From Nitrospira sp. (GTDB lineage: Bacteria > Nitrospirota > Nitrospiria > Nitrospirales > Nitrospiraceae), in NCBI GenBank assembly GCA_037045225.1, contig JBAOHZ010000009.1, forward strand, positions 124,001-188,000: 64,000 bases of DNA, written 5' to 3'. Both the position numbers and the translations under genes were made by a program. The notes beneath the pieces are model-generated. The model had not been told where the DNA came from, ran no database searches, and saw only the letters and a program-made list of their open reading frames with translations. Shown here piece after piece: positions 9,558 through 18,552 of the stretch (position 1 is its first letter; each line of letters begins with the position of its first letter).

Positions 9558-10274
9558 TCATGCCGTGACGCCTTCCCCATTCAACCACCCCTGGTCGGCA
9601 AAACTGACATAGCGCCCGTCCCCCACGATGAGGTGGTCCAGGACCTGAATGCCCAGGAGCACGCCGGCAGACACCAACCTGGCCGTCAACACCCGATCCT
9701 CCTGGCTTGGCGTGGGATCCCCGCTGGGATGATTGTGGAGAAAAATGACTCCGGCGGCAGACGCACGCATGGCGGGAATAAAGACTTCCCTCGGATGCAC
9801 GATGCTCAACGTCAGGCTGCCTTCAGAAATCGTCACGTCGCGGATGACCTGGTTCTTGGCGTCCAGCAACACCACAGCGAAAATTTCGTGCCGTAGATCC
9901 CGCAACCGGGCGTGGTAATGCTTAAACAAATCGGCGCTGGAGCTGATACGTGTTCCGGTCGTCAACGGCGCGGACACCGCGCGTTTCCCGACTTCTATCG
10001 CCGACTTCAACTGCGCAGCCTTGGCAGGACCCACTCCGGGAATGGCGCACAGCTCCTCGGCGCTGCAATGCAGGAGGCCGACAATGCCTCCGACACGATC
10101 CAGCACCTCCATGCCGACTTTTACAGCAGAGGCGTCCTGCCGCCCTACGCGCAAGAGAATGGCCAATAACTGCGCGTCAGAGAGGCTTTCCGCACCCTCA
10201 CGGAGCAAACGTTCGCGCGGGCGTTCAGTTTCGGGCCATTTTCCGATCCCTCGCCCTGCTTTTTTGGGTGTCAT
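9558..10274 (-). CDS. radC: RadC family protein (JAB/MPN domain)
   Basis: The 238-residue product has an N-terminal helix-hairpin-helix region (IPGVGPAKAAQLK near residue 80) followed by a JAB1/MPN metalloprotease-like domain with the JAMM signature HNHPSGDPTPSQED. Despite the name, RadC proteins are not firmly tied to DNA repair. Family length and motif order are normal. The start MTPKKAGRG gives a basic N terminus. It is not obviously in an operon: the EF-G-like gene downstream is 133 nt away. Confidence 0.93.
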   Translation of the reverse strand: MTPKKAGRGIGKWPETERPRERLLREGAESLSDAQLLAILLRVGRQDASAVKVGMEVLDRVGGIVGLLHCSAEELCAIPGVGPAKAAQLKSAIEVGKRAVSAPLTTGTRISSSADLFKHYHARLRDLRHEIFAVVLLDAKNQVIRDVTISEGSLTLSIVHPREVFIPAMRASAAGVIFLHNHPSGDPTPSQEDRVLTARLVSAGVLLGIQVLDHLIVGDGRYVSFADQGWLNGEGVTA

Positions 10275-10328
10275 GGCCTACTTCCTACGACAAAAAAATG
10301 TCAGCTTGCACCTTTTTGTGCTGGAGAC

Positions 10329-10356
10329 TTGACGCCTGGGGTATCTCGTGTATGGT
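10329..10356 (+). promoter_or_regulatory. putative sigma-70 type promoter
   Basis: TTGACG (10329-10334) and TATGGT (10351-10356) are separated by 16 nt, about 100 nt upstream of the small zinc-ribbon gene and divergent from radC. A similar pair, TTGCCA-16-TATGGT, lies upstream of the cupredoxin-like gene. No experimental support is available. Confidence 0.4.
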
Positions 10357-10459
10357 GGTATCCATGCGCAAGTGATTGAAAAACATAGACTTGACATTCT
10401 GGTTCGGCTCTTGCTTGAGAGGTGACACAGCTGTAAACGTCACCACCCAGGAGGAGCAA

Positions 10460-10633
10460 ATGGAATGTCCGAAGTGCAAAGGCATGATGATGTTGGAACG
10501 GTTCTCAGACTTCTTCCTCATATTCTACGCATGGAAGTGCATTAACTGCGGAGCCATCATCGATCGAACGATTTCGGCAAATCGGAGGAAGAGCCTCGCC
10601 GCCCGCGAAGCTCAACCGGTCGCGACCCGCTAG
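10460..10633 (+). CDS. small zinc-ribbon protein
   Basis: A 57-residue cytoplasmic protein with two CxxC pairs, CPKC at residues 3-6 and CINC near residue 30, the arrangement of a single zinc ribbon. A short aromatic-rich stretch (FFLIFYAW) separates them and the tail is basic. ATG 10460 is chosen because CAGGAGGAGC lies just upstream; the longer in-frame version from 10376 has no such site and no zinc-ribbon residues. Function is unknown; a role in nucleic acid or protein binding would be a guess. Confidence 0.7.
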   Translation: MECPKCKGMMMLERFSDFFLIFYAWKCINCGAIIDRTISANRRKSLAAREAQPVATR

Positions 10634-10943
10634 TCCGGCAAACGCTCGCTCTGTTCTCTGTGATGATGTGGTGGTGTGACGACCTTGGAATTTCGGCCAC
10701 CTCCTCAGCCCGCGTGAACCGAGTCTTGGTGTCGCCCGATTATAGCGAGCCTCTTCCCACGCGTCAAAGCGCGCCCCCTCCTCTTCGACGTCTGCAGCGC
10801 TCCCCGCCCCGCGGCGGGGAGAAGACTCTTTCGGCACCCCATCGCCCCCCTTCACCACTCATCACCTTGACCCCTTCAAAAACGCTGTGTTAGAGTTTCC
10901 TACTTCTTAGCCAGAGACGAGTGGTTCTCACCCGAATACGATC
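10634..10943. other. intergenic gap with one strong hairpin and a promoter
   Basis: I see no credible gene in this stretch. It holds a perfect 9-bp hairpin at 10800-10821 (CTCCCCGCC, loop CCGC, GGCGGGGAG) without a clear T tract, and a promoter candidate for rsmD listed separately. The hairpin could end transcription of the zinc-ribbon gene, but its distance (~170 nt) makes this uncertain. Confidence 0.5.
10867..10895 (+). promoter_or_regulatory. putative sigma-70 type promoter of rsmD-coaD-aminotransferase
   Basis: TTGACC (10867-10872) and TTAGAG (10890-10895) are spaced by 17 nt and lie 48 nt upstream of the rsmD start. The spacing is ideal and each box differs from consensus at one or two positions. 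It would drive the three overlapping genes that follow. Confidence 0.45.
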
Positions 10944-11516
10944 ATGCGCGTCATCGCAGGGCTTCATCGGGGCCGACGGTTGTATGGTCCCAGAGGACAG
11001 GCGATTCGACCGACGTCCGACCGAGTGAAAGAGGCCCTCTTTTCGATCCTTGGCGAACGGACCACGGGAGCTCGTGTGCTCGACCTCTATGCCGGTACCG
11101 GCTCGATCGGAATTGAAGCGCTGAGCCGTGGAGCGGCACATGTGACTTTTGTGGAAACTGATCGTCAGGCCCTGCGCCTGGTCAACTCGAATCTTGAGCA
11201 GTGCGGTCTCCAACAATCCGCCCAAGTCTGCGCCTGCCAGGTCAGCCAGTTTTTCAGGCGGGCAACCCAGTGTTCAGGCCCTTACGATATTGTGTTTTGC
11301 GATCCGCCCTATCAATTGACCCCGGAAGTCATCGCCATGGCGCAGAAATGGGACGCCGGATGGCTGGCCGACGACGCCGTGTTGATCCTTGAGCACGGAA
11401 AGAATGCGGAGATTCCCCAAACCCTGGGGCCGCTCTCTCAGGTCAAACGGTACGACTACGGTGATACCGCGCTCACACGATTCCACGTCACACCGAAAGC
11501 ATCCCAATCCCAATGA
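10944..11516 (+). CDS. rsmD: 16S rRNA (guanine(966)-N2)-methyltransferase
   Basis: Methylates G966 of 16S rRNA using S-adenosylmethionine. The 190-residue protein begins MRVIAGLHRGRRL, a typical RsmD start, then RPTSDRVKEALFSIL, the SAM-binding LDLYAGTGSIGIEAL and the catalytic DPPY. The stop overlaps the coaD start in an ATGA arrangement, and rsmD-coaD adjacency is common in bacteria, which strengthens both calls. Confidence 0.95.
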   Translation: MRVIAGLHRGRRLYGPRGQAIRPTSDRVKEALFSILGERTTGARVLDLYAGTGSIGIEALSRGAAHVTFVETDRQALRLVNSNLEQCGLQQSAQVCACQVSQFFRRATQCSGPYDIVFCDPPYQLTPEVIAMAQKWDAGWLADDAVLILEHGKNAEIPQTLGPLSQVKRYDYGDTALTRFHVTPKASQSQ

Positions 11517-12001
11517 AGATCGCCGTCTATCCCGGTACATTCGACCCGATCACGCATGGACACAGCGACATCATCCGACGCGGGTTTCGGATGTTCGAAA
11601 AGGTGATTGTGGCGATCGCGCCCAACCCTGGCAAACACCCGTTCTTCACGGTGAAGGAACGCCTGGAGATGGTGGGACTGGTGACCAAAGATCTGCCGAA
11701 CCTCGAAGTCACGACCTTCGAAGGGCTGCTGGTAGACTTTGTGCGAGAATGCGGTGCCCATGCTATTCTGCGCGGCCTACGGGCAATTTCTGATTTCGAA
11801 CATGAGTTTCAGATGGCGCTCATCAATCGCAAACTGGCGGAAACCGTCGAAACGGTCTTCCTGATGCCCAGTGAGGAATATTCCTATTTGTCTTCCACCA
11901 TCATTAAGGATGTCGCCAGCCATGGCGGGTCGCTCCAGGACTTTGTGCACCCCGAAGTGGCTCGGAGGCTCCAAGAACGAATTCGGAGTTTCAAAGGATG
12001 A
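11513..12001 (+). CDS. coaD: phosphopantetheine adenylyltransferase
   Basis: Transfers AMP from ATP to 4'-phosphopantetheine, the penultimate step of coenzyme A synthesis. The 162-residue protein has the nucleotidyltransferase motif (YPGTFDPITHGH), LRGLRAISDFEHE in the middle and YSYLSSTIIKD near the C terminus, all diagnostic. Both ends overlap neighbours by 4 nt (ATGA), so rsmD, coaD and the aminotransferase are probably translated from one message. Confidence 0.97.
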   Translation: MKIAVYPGTFDPITHGHSDIIRRGFRMFEKVIVAIAPNPGKHPFFTVKERLEMVGLVTKDLPNLEVTTFEGLLVDFVRECGAHAILRGLRAISDFEHEFQMALINRKLAETVETVFLMPSEEYSYLSSTIIKDVASHGGSLQDFVHPEVARRLQERIRSFKG

Positions 12002-13191
12002 AACTTGCAGCCCGTGTCGGACGAATTGTCCCCTCCCCAACCCTCAGCATTACCGCCACCGCCAAATCGATGGCGGCACAAGGGATCGATGTCATCGATT
12101 TCGCATCCGGAGAACCGGACTTCGATACGCCCGAACCGGTGAAGGCAGCGGCAGAAGCTGCCATTCGCGCCGGCTTCACGAAATATACACCCTCATCGGG
12201 CATCGACGAATTGCGCGGAGCAATTGCGGATAAGTTAAAGGAAGAACAAGGACTCCATTACGAGAAGTCCCAGATCCTCGTGTCCTGCGGCGCCAAACAT
12301 TCGCTGTACAATGTCGCGGAGGCGCTGCTTGAAGCAGGGGATGAACTGATTATCCCCGTCCCCTTCTGGGTCTCCTATCAGGACCAGACCCTGCTCAACG
12401 ACGCCACACCCGTCCTCCTCCAGACGCGCGAAGAAGACGGATATACGATCAACCAAGATGCCCTGGAAGCGGTCATCACCCCACGGACCAAAGCCATCAT
12501 CGTCAACAGTCCCTGCAACCCGACCGGTGCCACCTACGACCGGAACACCCTCGAGGGGATTGCGGCTGTCGCCATGCGCCACGACCTGGTCATCATCTCG
12601 GACGAGATCTACGAGAAAGTGCTGTACGATGGCACCCAGCACATCAGCATTGCGACCTTGAGTCCGGAAGTGGCAGCACGAACTGTGGTCATCAACGGAG
12701 TTTCGAAAGCCTACGCCATGACCGGCTGGCGTATCGGGTACGCCGCGGGACCAAAGCCCCTCCTGACGGCCATGGCCAATATTCAAAGCCAGAGCACCTC
12801 GAACCCCTGTTCGATTTCGCAAAAGGCCGCGGTAGCGGCGCTGCGCCTTGGCAATCCCTTCACCAAAACCATGGTGGCAGAGTTTGACCGTCGCCGCCGC
12901 GTCATGGTCGAGCGTCTCAATACCATGCCCGGCGTGACCTGTCGTATGCCCACGGGGGCGTTTTATGCGTTCCCGAATGTGAGCGGCCTGCTGGGCAAGC
13001 GCTGGAAGGATCAACCCATCGGCTCCGCAGCGAATCTGGCAACCTATTTACTGAGCGAGGCCCAAGTCGCGGTGGTGCCCGGTGAACCGTTCGGAAGCAA
13101 CATCCATATTCGACTGTCCTATGCGACCGCCATGGAGGCGATTGAGCGAGGACTGACCCGGATCGATGCGGCGCTCCGTCGTTTATCCTGA
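11998..13191 (+). CDS. pyridoxal-phosphate-dependent aminotransferase (aspartate aminotransferase family)
   Basis: A class I/II aminotransferase of 397 residues. Visible hallmarks are FASGEPDFDTP near the N terminus, NSPCNPTGATY, SDEIYEKVLYDG and the PLP-binding lysine in NGVSKAYAMTGWRIGY. The protein most resembles the AspB/AspC-1b type of aspartate aminotransferase; a wider substrate range, for example prephenate, cannot be excluded. The start overlaps the coaD stop by 4 nt. Confidence 0.9.
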   Translation: MKLAARVGRIVPSPTLSITATAKSMAAQGIDVIDFASGEPDFDTPEPVKAAAEAAIRAGFTKYTPSSGIDELRGAIADKLKEEQGLHYEKSQILVSCGAKHSLYNVAEALLEAGDELIIPVPFWVSYQDQTLLNDATPVLLQTREEDGYTINQDALEAVITPRTKAIIVNSPCNPTGATYDRNTLEGIAAVAMRHDLVIISDEIYEKVLYDGTQHISIATLSPEVAARTVVINGVSKAYAMTGWRIGYAAGPKPLLTAMANIQSQSTSNPCSISQKAAVAALRLGNPFTKTMVAEFDRRRRVMVERLNTMPGVTCRMPTGAFYAFPNVSGLLGKRWKDQPIGSAANLATYLLSEAQVAVVPGEPFGSNIHIRLSYATAMEAIERGLTRIDAALRRLS

Positions 13192-13325
13192 CAAGCTGAG
13201 CCTCACGGATATCGCCCCACTTGATTGTGCGTAATTCGATGCTACTAGAAGATGATACAGCGACGCCGAGAGACCCGCGCATGAGCATACCGCGCGACGC
13301 TGGATAAGCAGAGGAGGAAACACCC

Positions 13326-13730
13326 GTGCCAATCTATGAATATCAATGTACCAGTTGTGCCCACCGCTTCGAGGTGAAGCAAGGCATCAAGGACGACCCC
13401 ATCAAGGAATGTGTGCGTTGTGGGAAAGAAGTGACGAAGCTGATCTCATCCCCTGCCATTATGTTCAAAGGCAGCGGATGGTACATCACGGACTACTCGG
13501 ACAAGATGAAGCCCGGTTCTGGAAGCGATACCTCCGAGAAACCAGCAGCCGCCAGCACCGATAAGACAAAAACACCGGCCTCTTCTGAAAGCGGCAGTAC
13601 GAGTTCCACGACCACCCCGGCCCCGGCCGCTGCGGCAGCTCCAAGCTCCGCGACGCCCTCGAGTACAAGCTCAAGCTCGTCCGGCACGAGCACCTCGGGC
13701 TCAACCTCCTCATCGTCCTCAAGCACCTAA
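13326..13730 (+). CDS. FmdB-type zinc-ribbon protein with long Ser/Thr/Ala tail
   Basis: The first ~75 residues match the FmdB putative regulatory protein family: MPIYEYQC, then paired cysteines (CTSC and CVRCGK) and the KLISSPAIMFKGSGWYITDY signature. From about residue 75 the remaining ~60 residues are low complexity, almost only Ser, Thr, Ala, Pro and Gly. The start is GTG 13326, with GAGGAGG upstream, and fixes the conserved MPIYEY terminus. Function is unknown; FmdB proteins are inferred regulators. Confidence 0.85.
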   Translation: MPIYEYQCTSCAHRFEVKQGIKDDPIKECVRCGKEVTKLISSPAIMFKGSGWYITDYSDKMKPGSGSDTSEKPAAASTDKTKTPASSESGSTSSTTTPAPAAAAAPSSATPSSTSSSSSGTSTSGSTSSSSSST

Positions 13731-14037
13731 CACGTTCTTGACAGACGGCTGCCCCCACGCGCTGTTGCATCGGCTGCGATCACGCATCCCCTCCACAGCG
13801 GACACAGGTCGCTGAACGTGGTCACACCGTAAGACCGCCGCACCATTCGAGGCGCACCCGGACTGTGGCTTCGACGAGGGAGTCAGCCGCCATGCCGTGT
13901 CGGCCTGAAACGGACCTGTGCGGTGCGTTGAAGCCCGGGACGATGCAGGACTCTGCCGTTGACAGACTGTTTCTCTGGCGTATCGGTCTATCGTGCAACG
14001 AGGACGAACACGACCGGCAGCGGGAGTGACGGGCTGG
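13731..14037. other. intergenic gap, no gene seen
   Basis: No open frame here has convincing coding character. Two TTGACAG words occur (near 13738 and 13958) but neither has a good -10 box or a downstream gene in the matching orientation. The convergent genes on either side would both end here, yet I see no strong hairpin with a T tract. Confidence 0.4.
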
Positions 14038-14472
14038 TTACCTCACGGGGGCGGGTTTTGGTTTCTTAATACTGAGCGACGACTTCGTGGCGGGCTTCTG
14101 CGTCGGCTTCACGGACTTCTTGCCCGCCGGTTTTGCTGCCGACTTGATGACACTGCTCTTCGTCGTTTTCACGGCGCGCTCTCGAGCGGCGGCGATCGTG
14201 CGCTCCAGGTTCGCGATCATCACGGATTTTTCCTTATTCACCCGCGTCAAATCTTCCACCCGAATCTGCAGTTCCTCTTTCGCCTTGTTCGCAGCGTTCA
14301 GCTGATTCTGAAGCAGCGCCTTGTCTGCTGCCGCCTGTTGGGCTTCCGAGTGCAACTGCTCGATCTGCGCCTGGAGAGCCGGCGGCCAGAAATCACATCC
14401 TGACAGCAGAAGCATCGCACCGACCCCGAATAGAGACAGTCCCATCACCGCGCGACGTGAATGCATGAGCAT
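14038..14472 (-). CDS. coiled-coil lipoprotein with Lys-rich tail
   Basis: A 144-residue predicted lipoprotein. The N terminus has arginines, a hydrophobic core (GLSLFGVGAMLL) and the lipobox LLSGC, then a heptad-rich region (about residues 35-95) suggesting a coiled coil. The last ~45 residues are rich in Lys, Ser, Pro and Ala, which could bind peptidoglycan or another polyanion. ATG 14472 is chosen because GGGAGGA precedes it. No family recognised; the layout recalls envelope spacer lipoproteins, but this is only a structural analogy. Confidence 0.75.
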   Translation of the reverse strand: MLMHSRRAVMGLSLFGVGAMLLLSGCDFWPPALQAQIEQLHSEAQQAAADKALLQNQLNAANKAKEELQIRVEDLTRVNKEKSVMIANLERTIAAARERAVKTTKSSVIKSAAKPAGKKSVKPTQKPATKSSLSIKKPKPAPVR

Positions 14473-14520
14473 AAGTGGTCCTCCCATGAGGGTGAATTAT
14501 ACCGACTACCGAGCCTCAAA

Positions 14521-15168
14521 TCATGATGAAAGTTCGTAACCTTGGCGCGCAAGGGCCGTACGGATCACGTCCGTCGCCAGCACCCCGGCTCGAATCAGCT
14601 GCGGGCGGTCGCACGCATCGACCATGGTAGAGGGGAGACCTCCCGGCGTAGGCCCTCCATCCAAAATGAGCTCCAGGCCCTCCCCCAACGCGCCCTGCAC
14701 CGCCGCTGCGTGGTCGAGCGGGGGTTCTGAAGCACGATTGGCGCTGGTTCCGGTCAGGGGGCCAGTGTGCTGCAGCAAATGCCGGAGCTGAGGCAAGGGA
14801 ACATACCGCACTCCGATCGTTCCCGTTCCCCCCGTCAACAGCGCCGACAGATCGGGCGCCGCAGGAAACACGATGGTAAGCGGGCCGGGCCAGAACAGAT
14901 CCATAAGAAAGGCGGCGGCGGGTGGAATCGACTGCACCAACTGAGGCAATTGGTCTCGACTGCCGATGAGCACCAGAATCGGCTTATCGGAGGGCCGCCC
15001 CTTCAACTCAATCAGGTGGCGGAGCGCCGCATCATCCGTCGGACGGACTGCCAGGCCGTAGTAGGTCTCGGTAGGCAGCGCGACCACGCCATGCGCATCT
15101 AACACCCGCCTGACATCAGGTAGAACGCGGTCGCAGGTTGCATCTGTAAAGGGAAGGACCAGAGCCAT
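14521..15168 (-). CDS. L-threonylcarbamoyladenylate synthase (Sua5/YciO/YrdC family)
   Basis: Makes threonylcarbamoyl-AMP for the t6A37 modification of ANN-decoding tRNAs. The 215-residue protein has the YrdC-domain features: VALPTETYYGLAV, a LKGRPSDKPILVL segment, FWPGPLTIVF and a late TGTSANRASEPP. It lies just after purD on the same strand (26-nt gap). ATG 15168 is chosen to avoid overlapping purD, although no clear ribosome-binding site is seen; an in-frame start up to 15246 exists. Confidence 0.9.
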   Translation of the reverse strand: MALVLPFTDATCDRVLPDVRRVLDAHGVVALPTETYYGLAVRPTDDAALRHLIELKGRPSDKPILVLIGSRDQLPQLVQSIPPAAAFLMDLFWPGPLTIVFPAAPDLSALLTGGTGTIGVRYVPLPQLRHLLQHTGPLTGTSANRASEPPLDHAAAVQGALGEGLELILDGGPTPGGLPSTMVDACDRPQLIRAGVLATDVIRTALARQGYELSS

Positions 15169-15194
15169 GGAATAATGGCCGAGGACTACTCGGA

Positions 15195-16472
15195 TCAGCT
15201 GTTGTGAGGCAAGGCGCGATGCGCGATATCGGTTCGATAATGGCATCCTTCAAACAGAATCGACGGCACGGCTTGATAAACCTGCGCCCGCGCATCGAGC
15301 AAGGACGGCCCCCAGGCGGTGATCGCTAGAACTCGTCCCCCCGCAGTCACCACACGATTCGAATCCCGCTTCGTGCCGGCGTGAAACACCGCGACACGTG
15401 ACTCGCCGGATAAAACAGGCAGCCCCTGAATGGGGATGCCGGTCAGATAGAAACCGGGATAACCCGGCGACGTCATCACCACGCAGACGGCCGTATCCGG
15501 ATGCCACTCCACGGTCAGTCCATCCAGACGGTGCTCGACCACCGCCTCCATCACCTCGACCAGATCGGTTTTCAAGAGCGGCAGCACGACTTCAGTTTCA
15601 GGATCTCCCATACGCGCATTGAACTCCAGTACATAGGGGATACCCTTGACGACCATGAGTCCCGCGTAGAGCACACCTTGAAAGGGGCAACCCAGGCGAG
15701 CGAGCGCATCCACAGTTGGTTGCAGCACCTGACGCATGACCTGTTCACGAAGCGCGGCCGTGGCAATCGGCGCCGGGGCGTAGGCACCCATCCCGCCGGT
15801 ATTCGGACCGGTGTCGCCGTCTCCCACACGCTTATGGTCCTGAGCCGGCACCATGGGCACCACAGTCTTCCCATCGGTGAACGCCATGAGCGTTACCTCT
15901 TCGCCGTCCAGGAATTCTTCGATCAACACACGATGTCCGGCTTGACCGAACACGGAGTTCTCCATCGCATCGCGGACCGCCTGCTTGGCCTCCTCGCGCG
16001 TCGTAGCCACCACCACGCCTTTGCCCTGTGCGAGCCCGTCCGCCTTGACGACAATCGGAACCGGCTGCTCGTCCAGATAGGCCAGCGCCTCATCCATCCG
16101 CTCGAAACTGCGCGCGGCTGCGGTTGGGATCCGATTGGCGGCCATGATGTCTTTGGAAAAACTCTTGCTGGATTCCAATCGAGCGGCGGCTTTGGTCGGA
16201 CCGAATATCTTCAGTCGCGCCTTGCGAAATTCATCCGCAATACCCAAGGCCAGCGGCGCCTCAGGGCCCACCACGGTGAGATCGATCTGCTCTTTGAGGG
16301 CAAACGCCTTGAGGCCCTCAAGATCATCGGCCTTGATCGGCACGCAGGTGGCAAGACCTTCGATGCCCGCATTCCCCGGTGCGCAAAATATCTGCGGCTT
16401 CCTCGGACTTTGGGCGATCTTCCACACCATGGCATGTTCGCGCCCACCACCACCGACAACAAGAATCTTCAC
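15195..16472 (-). CDS. purD: phosphoribosylamine--glycine ligase (GAR synthetase)
   Basis: Second step of de novo purine synthesis, joining glycine to phosphoribosylamine with ATP. The 425-residue protein is of family length and starts MKILVVGGGGREHA. The ATP-grasp domain shows VKADGLAQGKGV, EEFLDGEEVT and NARMGDPETEVVLP. The start is GTG 16472, with AAAGG upstream. It follows purH on the same strand, separated by a palindromic repeat that may tune read-through. Confidence 0.96.
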   Translation of the reverse strand: MKILVVGGGGREHAMVWKIAQSPRKPQIFCAPGNAGIEGLATCVPIKADDLEGLKAFALKEQIDLTVVGPEAPLALGIADEFRKARLKIFGPTKAAARLESSKSFSKDIMAANRIPTAAARSFERMDEALAYLDEQPVPIVVKADGLAQGKGVVVATTREEAKQAVRDAMENSVFGQAGHRVLIEEFLDGEEVTLMAFTDGKTVVPMVPAQDHKRVGDGDTGPNTGGMGAYAPAPIATAALREQVMRQVLQPTVDALARLGCPFQGVLYAGLMVVKGIPYVLEFNARMGDPETEVVLPLLKTDLVEVMEAVVEHRLDGLTVEWHPDTAVCVVMTSPGYPGFYLTGIPIQGLPVLSGESRVAVFHAGTKRDSNRVVTAGGRVLAITAWGPSLLDARAQVYQAVPSILFEGCHYRTDIAHRALPHNS

Positions 16473-16519
16473 AGCTCAACCTTTACTTTATGAGAAGTGA
16501 ACACGATGCTCGTCCCTGA

Positions 16520-16640
16520 GGCTTCTCAAAATGGTCGTCCAGCAAGGCCGCAGGGAAACCAGAGGCTGAGGCGTACCATGGTTGGTACGTTGAAGCCTCG
16601 GGCTGACCGAGAACGCAGCTGGCGGCCATTTTCAGAAGCC
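16520..16640. repeat. ~120-bp palindromic intergenic repeat, copy B
   Basis: Lies between purH and purD and ends 4 nt before the purH stop codon. The termini are imperfect inverted repeats (GGCTTCTCAAAATGGTCG against GGCCATTTTCAGAAGCC). The centre is a hairpin GTACCA-TGGT-TGGTAC at 16573-16588. It shares several blocks with the reverse complement of copy A at 1827-1945 at similar spacing. The two copies differ in their terminal sequences but keep pairing, which suggests selection on structure. Confidence 0.75.
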
Positions 16641-16643
16641 GAT

Positions 16644-18197
16644 TTAGTGGCGGAAGTGGCGCATGCCCGTGAGTATCATCGCCATCCCATGTTCATCCAC
16701 GGCCTTCGTCACCTCGGGGTCGCGGATCGAACCACCAGGCTGAATCACACAGGTAATGCCGGCTTCCGCAGCCGCATCGATGCCGTCACGGAACGGGAAA
16801 AATGCATCGGATGCCATCACGCAGCCCTTCACTGGCGACTGAGCTTTCATGACGGCCAGCTTCACCGAGTCCACCCGACTCATTTGTCCGGCTCCGATGC
16901 CCACGATTTCGCCCGGCCGCCCATAAATGATGGCATTGGACTTCACATGTTTGCAGACCACCCAGGCAAACGCGCAGGCGGCATATTCCTGTTCGGTCGG
17001 CTTGCGCGAGGTCGGAACCGCCAACGCCTTAATGTCCTTGATCACGCCCAAGTCGCGATCCTGCACGATCAACCCGCCGACCAGCTTCTTGAGATCGTAC
17101 CCTTCCGCAGTCGCCTTGCTCAGCGGTCCCACATCCAGAAGACGGATGTCCTTCTTGCGCTTGAGTTCAGCCAAGGCATCCTCGGCGAAGCCCGGGGCGA
17201 TGACGACCTCGACGAAGGTCGAGGTGATTTCCTTTGCCGCGGCCAGATCCACCGGCCGGTTGAACGCAATCACGCCACCGAATGCCGACACGGGGTCAGT
17301 CGCGCGCGCCTTCACATACGCTTCCACCGGCGTCGCGCCGAGTGCGCAACCGCAGGGGTTATTGTGCTTGATGATCGCCACAGCGGTCTGATCGAACTCT
17401 TTCACCAGCTCCAGCGCTGAATTGGAGTCGAGGAAGTTATTATAGGACATGGCCTTGCCGTGCAGAATTTTCCCGCGCGACACGGCCGGCTCCTTGGCGT
17501 TCATTTCACGATAGAACGCCCCCTGCTGATGCGGGTTTTCTCCGTACCGCAAGGTCTCCACACGCTCAAACTGCAGCGAGAGAATGGCGGGAAATTTCAC
17601 CTCGCTCCCCTGCACCTGCTTTTCAAGATATCCGGCGATCAAACTGTCGTACCGAGCCGTATGCTGAAACACCTTCATCGCCAATTCCCGTCGCAACGCG
17701 GGCGTGACGGAACCGGCTTTCAGCGCTTCCACCACACGGCCGTAATCAGCGGGATCAACCAAGACCAGCACGTCTTCATGGTTCTTCGCGGCGGATCGCA
17801 ACATCGACGGACCGCCGATGTCGATATTTTCAATGGCCTCCTCGAACGGACAATTGGGCTTTGCAATCGTCGATTCAAAGGGGTAGAGATTGACCACCAC
17901 GACATCGATGTTACCGATGCCATGTTGTTGCATCTGCGCCACATGATCGGGAACCCGACGGCGGCCGAGCAGTCCGCCATGAATTTTCGGATGCAACGTT
18001 TTCACGCGCCCGTCCAGAATCTCCGGGGACCCCGTATAGGCGGCCACGTCGGTGACCGCTACACCCGCCTCGCGTAACGCCTTCGCAGTTCCACCGGTAG
18101 ACAACACTTCGGCCCCCAGGGCCGCCAGTCCCTTGGCCATCTCAACGACTCCGGTCTTATCAGAAACACTGATCAGTGCCCGCGCAATGCTGGCCAT
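16644..18197 (-). CDS. purH: bifunctional AICAR transformylase/IMP cyclohydrolase
   Basis: Performs the last two steps of IMP synthesis. The 517-residue protein has the N-terminal MGS-like cyclohydrolase domain ([37 protein letters not shown]) and the C-terminal transformylase domain ([34 protein letters not shown]). ATG 18197 is used because AAGGAG lies upstream; an earlier in-frame start adds five residues. It probably shares a transcript with purD and the YrdC gene. Confidence 0.97.
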   Translation of the reverse strand: MASIARALISVSDKTGVVEMAKGLAALGAEVLSTGGTAKALREAGVAVTDVAAYTGSPEILDGRVKTLHPKIHGGLLGRRRVPDHVAQMQQHGIGNIDVVVVNLYPFESTIAKPNCPFEEAIENIDIGGPSMLRSAAKNHEDVLVLVDPADYGRVVEALKAGSVTPALRRELAMKVFQHTARYDSLIAGYLEKQVQGSEVKFPAILSLQFERVETLRYGENPHQQGAFYREMNAKEPAVSRGKILHGKAMSYNNFLDSNSALELVKEFDQTAVAIIKHNNPCGCALGATPVEAYVKARATDPVSAFGGVIAFNRPVDLAAAKEITSTFVEVVIAPGFAEDALAELKRKKDIRLLDVGPLSKATAEGYDLKKLVGGLIVQDRDLGVIKDIKALAVPTSRKPTEQEYAACAFAWVVCKHVKSNAIIYGRPGEIVGIGAGQMSRVDSVKLAVMKAQSPVKGCVMASDAFFPFRDGIDAAAEAGITCVIQPGGSIRDPEVTKAVDEHGMAMILTGMRHFRH

Positions 18198-18552
18198 GAT
18201 GAACTCCTTCAACTATTGATATCGTGTGGGTGGGAAACCATCAGCTAGACGAAAAGCGCCGTGACAATACCAGATGGCTCACGGCCACTGCAAGCCGACG
18301 ACACCTGATTAGGAGGCCGAACAGGGCTGCCGTGCAAGACGACTTCAGACGGCAACAGCCGCCCCCTCTTACGCAGAATCCAGGCTAGCATGAGTTTAGG
18401 CGATGTGATACCCTTCCGCAGATAACGATACGTCAACGTGAGGTGACGCATCACGGCAATCAAGTAACACTCGAAGTCTTGAAACGACACCAGCCCACCG
18501 GCGACTCGATGCCGCAGCGGGGCCTCGTGCCTGAGACGATAAGGGCTTGCGC
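18198..18552. other. gap between purH and the OmpA-domain gene
   Basis: Contains one doubtful minus-strand frame, listed separately. Otherwise I see no RNA gene, terminator with a T tract or clear promoter. The flanking genes are divergent, so promoters for both should lie here, but no convincing box pair stands out by eye. Confidence 0.4.
18245..18490 (-). CDS. doubtful small ORF or gene remnant
   Basis: An 81-residue frame starting with GTG and lacking a ribosome-binding site. The frame stays open upstream of the GTG, so the piece could be the tail of a decayed gene. Residues 1-45 (FECYLIAVMRHLTLTYRYLR) look protein-like, whereas the C-terminal half is Pro/Ser/Val-rich and undistinguished. 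I recognise no family. It may not be expressed. Confidence 0.2.
   Translation of the reverse strand: MSFQDFECYLIAVMRHLTLTYRYLRKGITSPKLMLAWILRKRGRLLPSEVVLHGSPVRPPNQVSSACSGREPSGIVTALFV

Noticed and set aside
13959..13986. TTGACA-16-TATCGG as a promoter
   Set aside because: The -10 box is weak and it would transcribe into the antisense of the coiled-coil lipoprotein gene with no gene to drive.
14038..14472. Coiled-coil lipoprotein as Lpp (Braun lipoprotein)
   Set aside because: It is far longer than Lpp, has a Lys/Pro-rich tail and lacks the terminal Lys arrangement used for peptidoglycan attachment.
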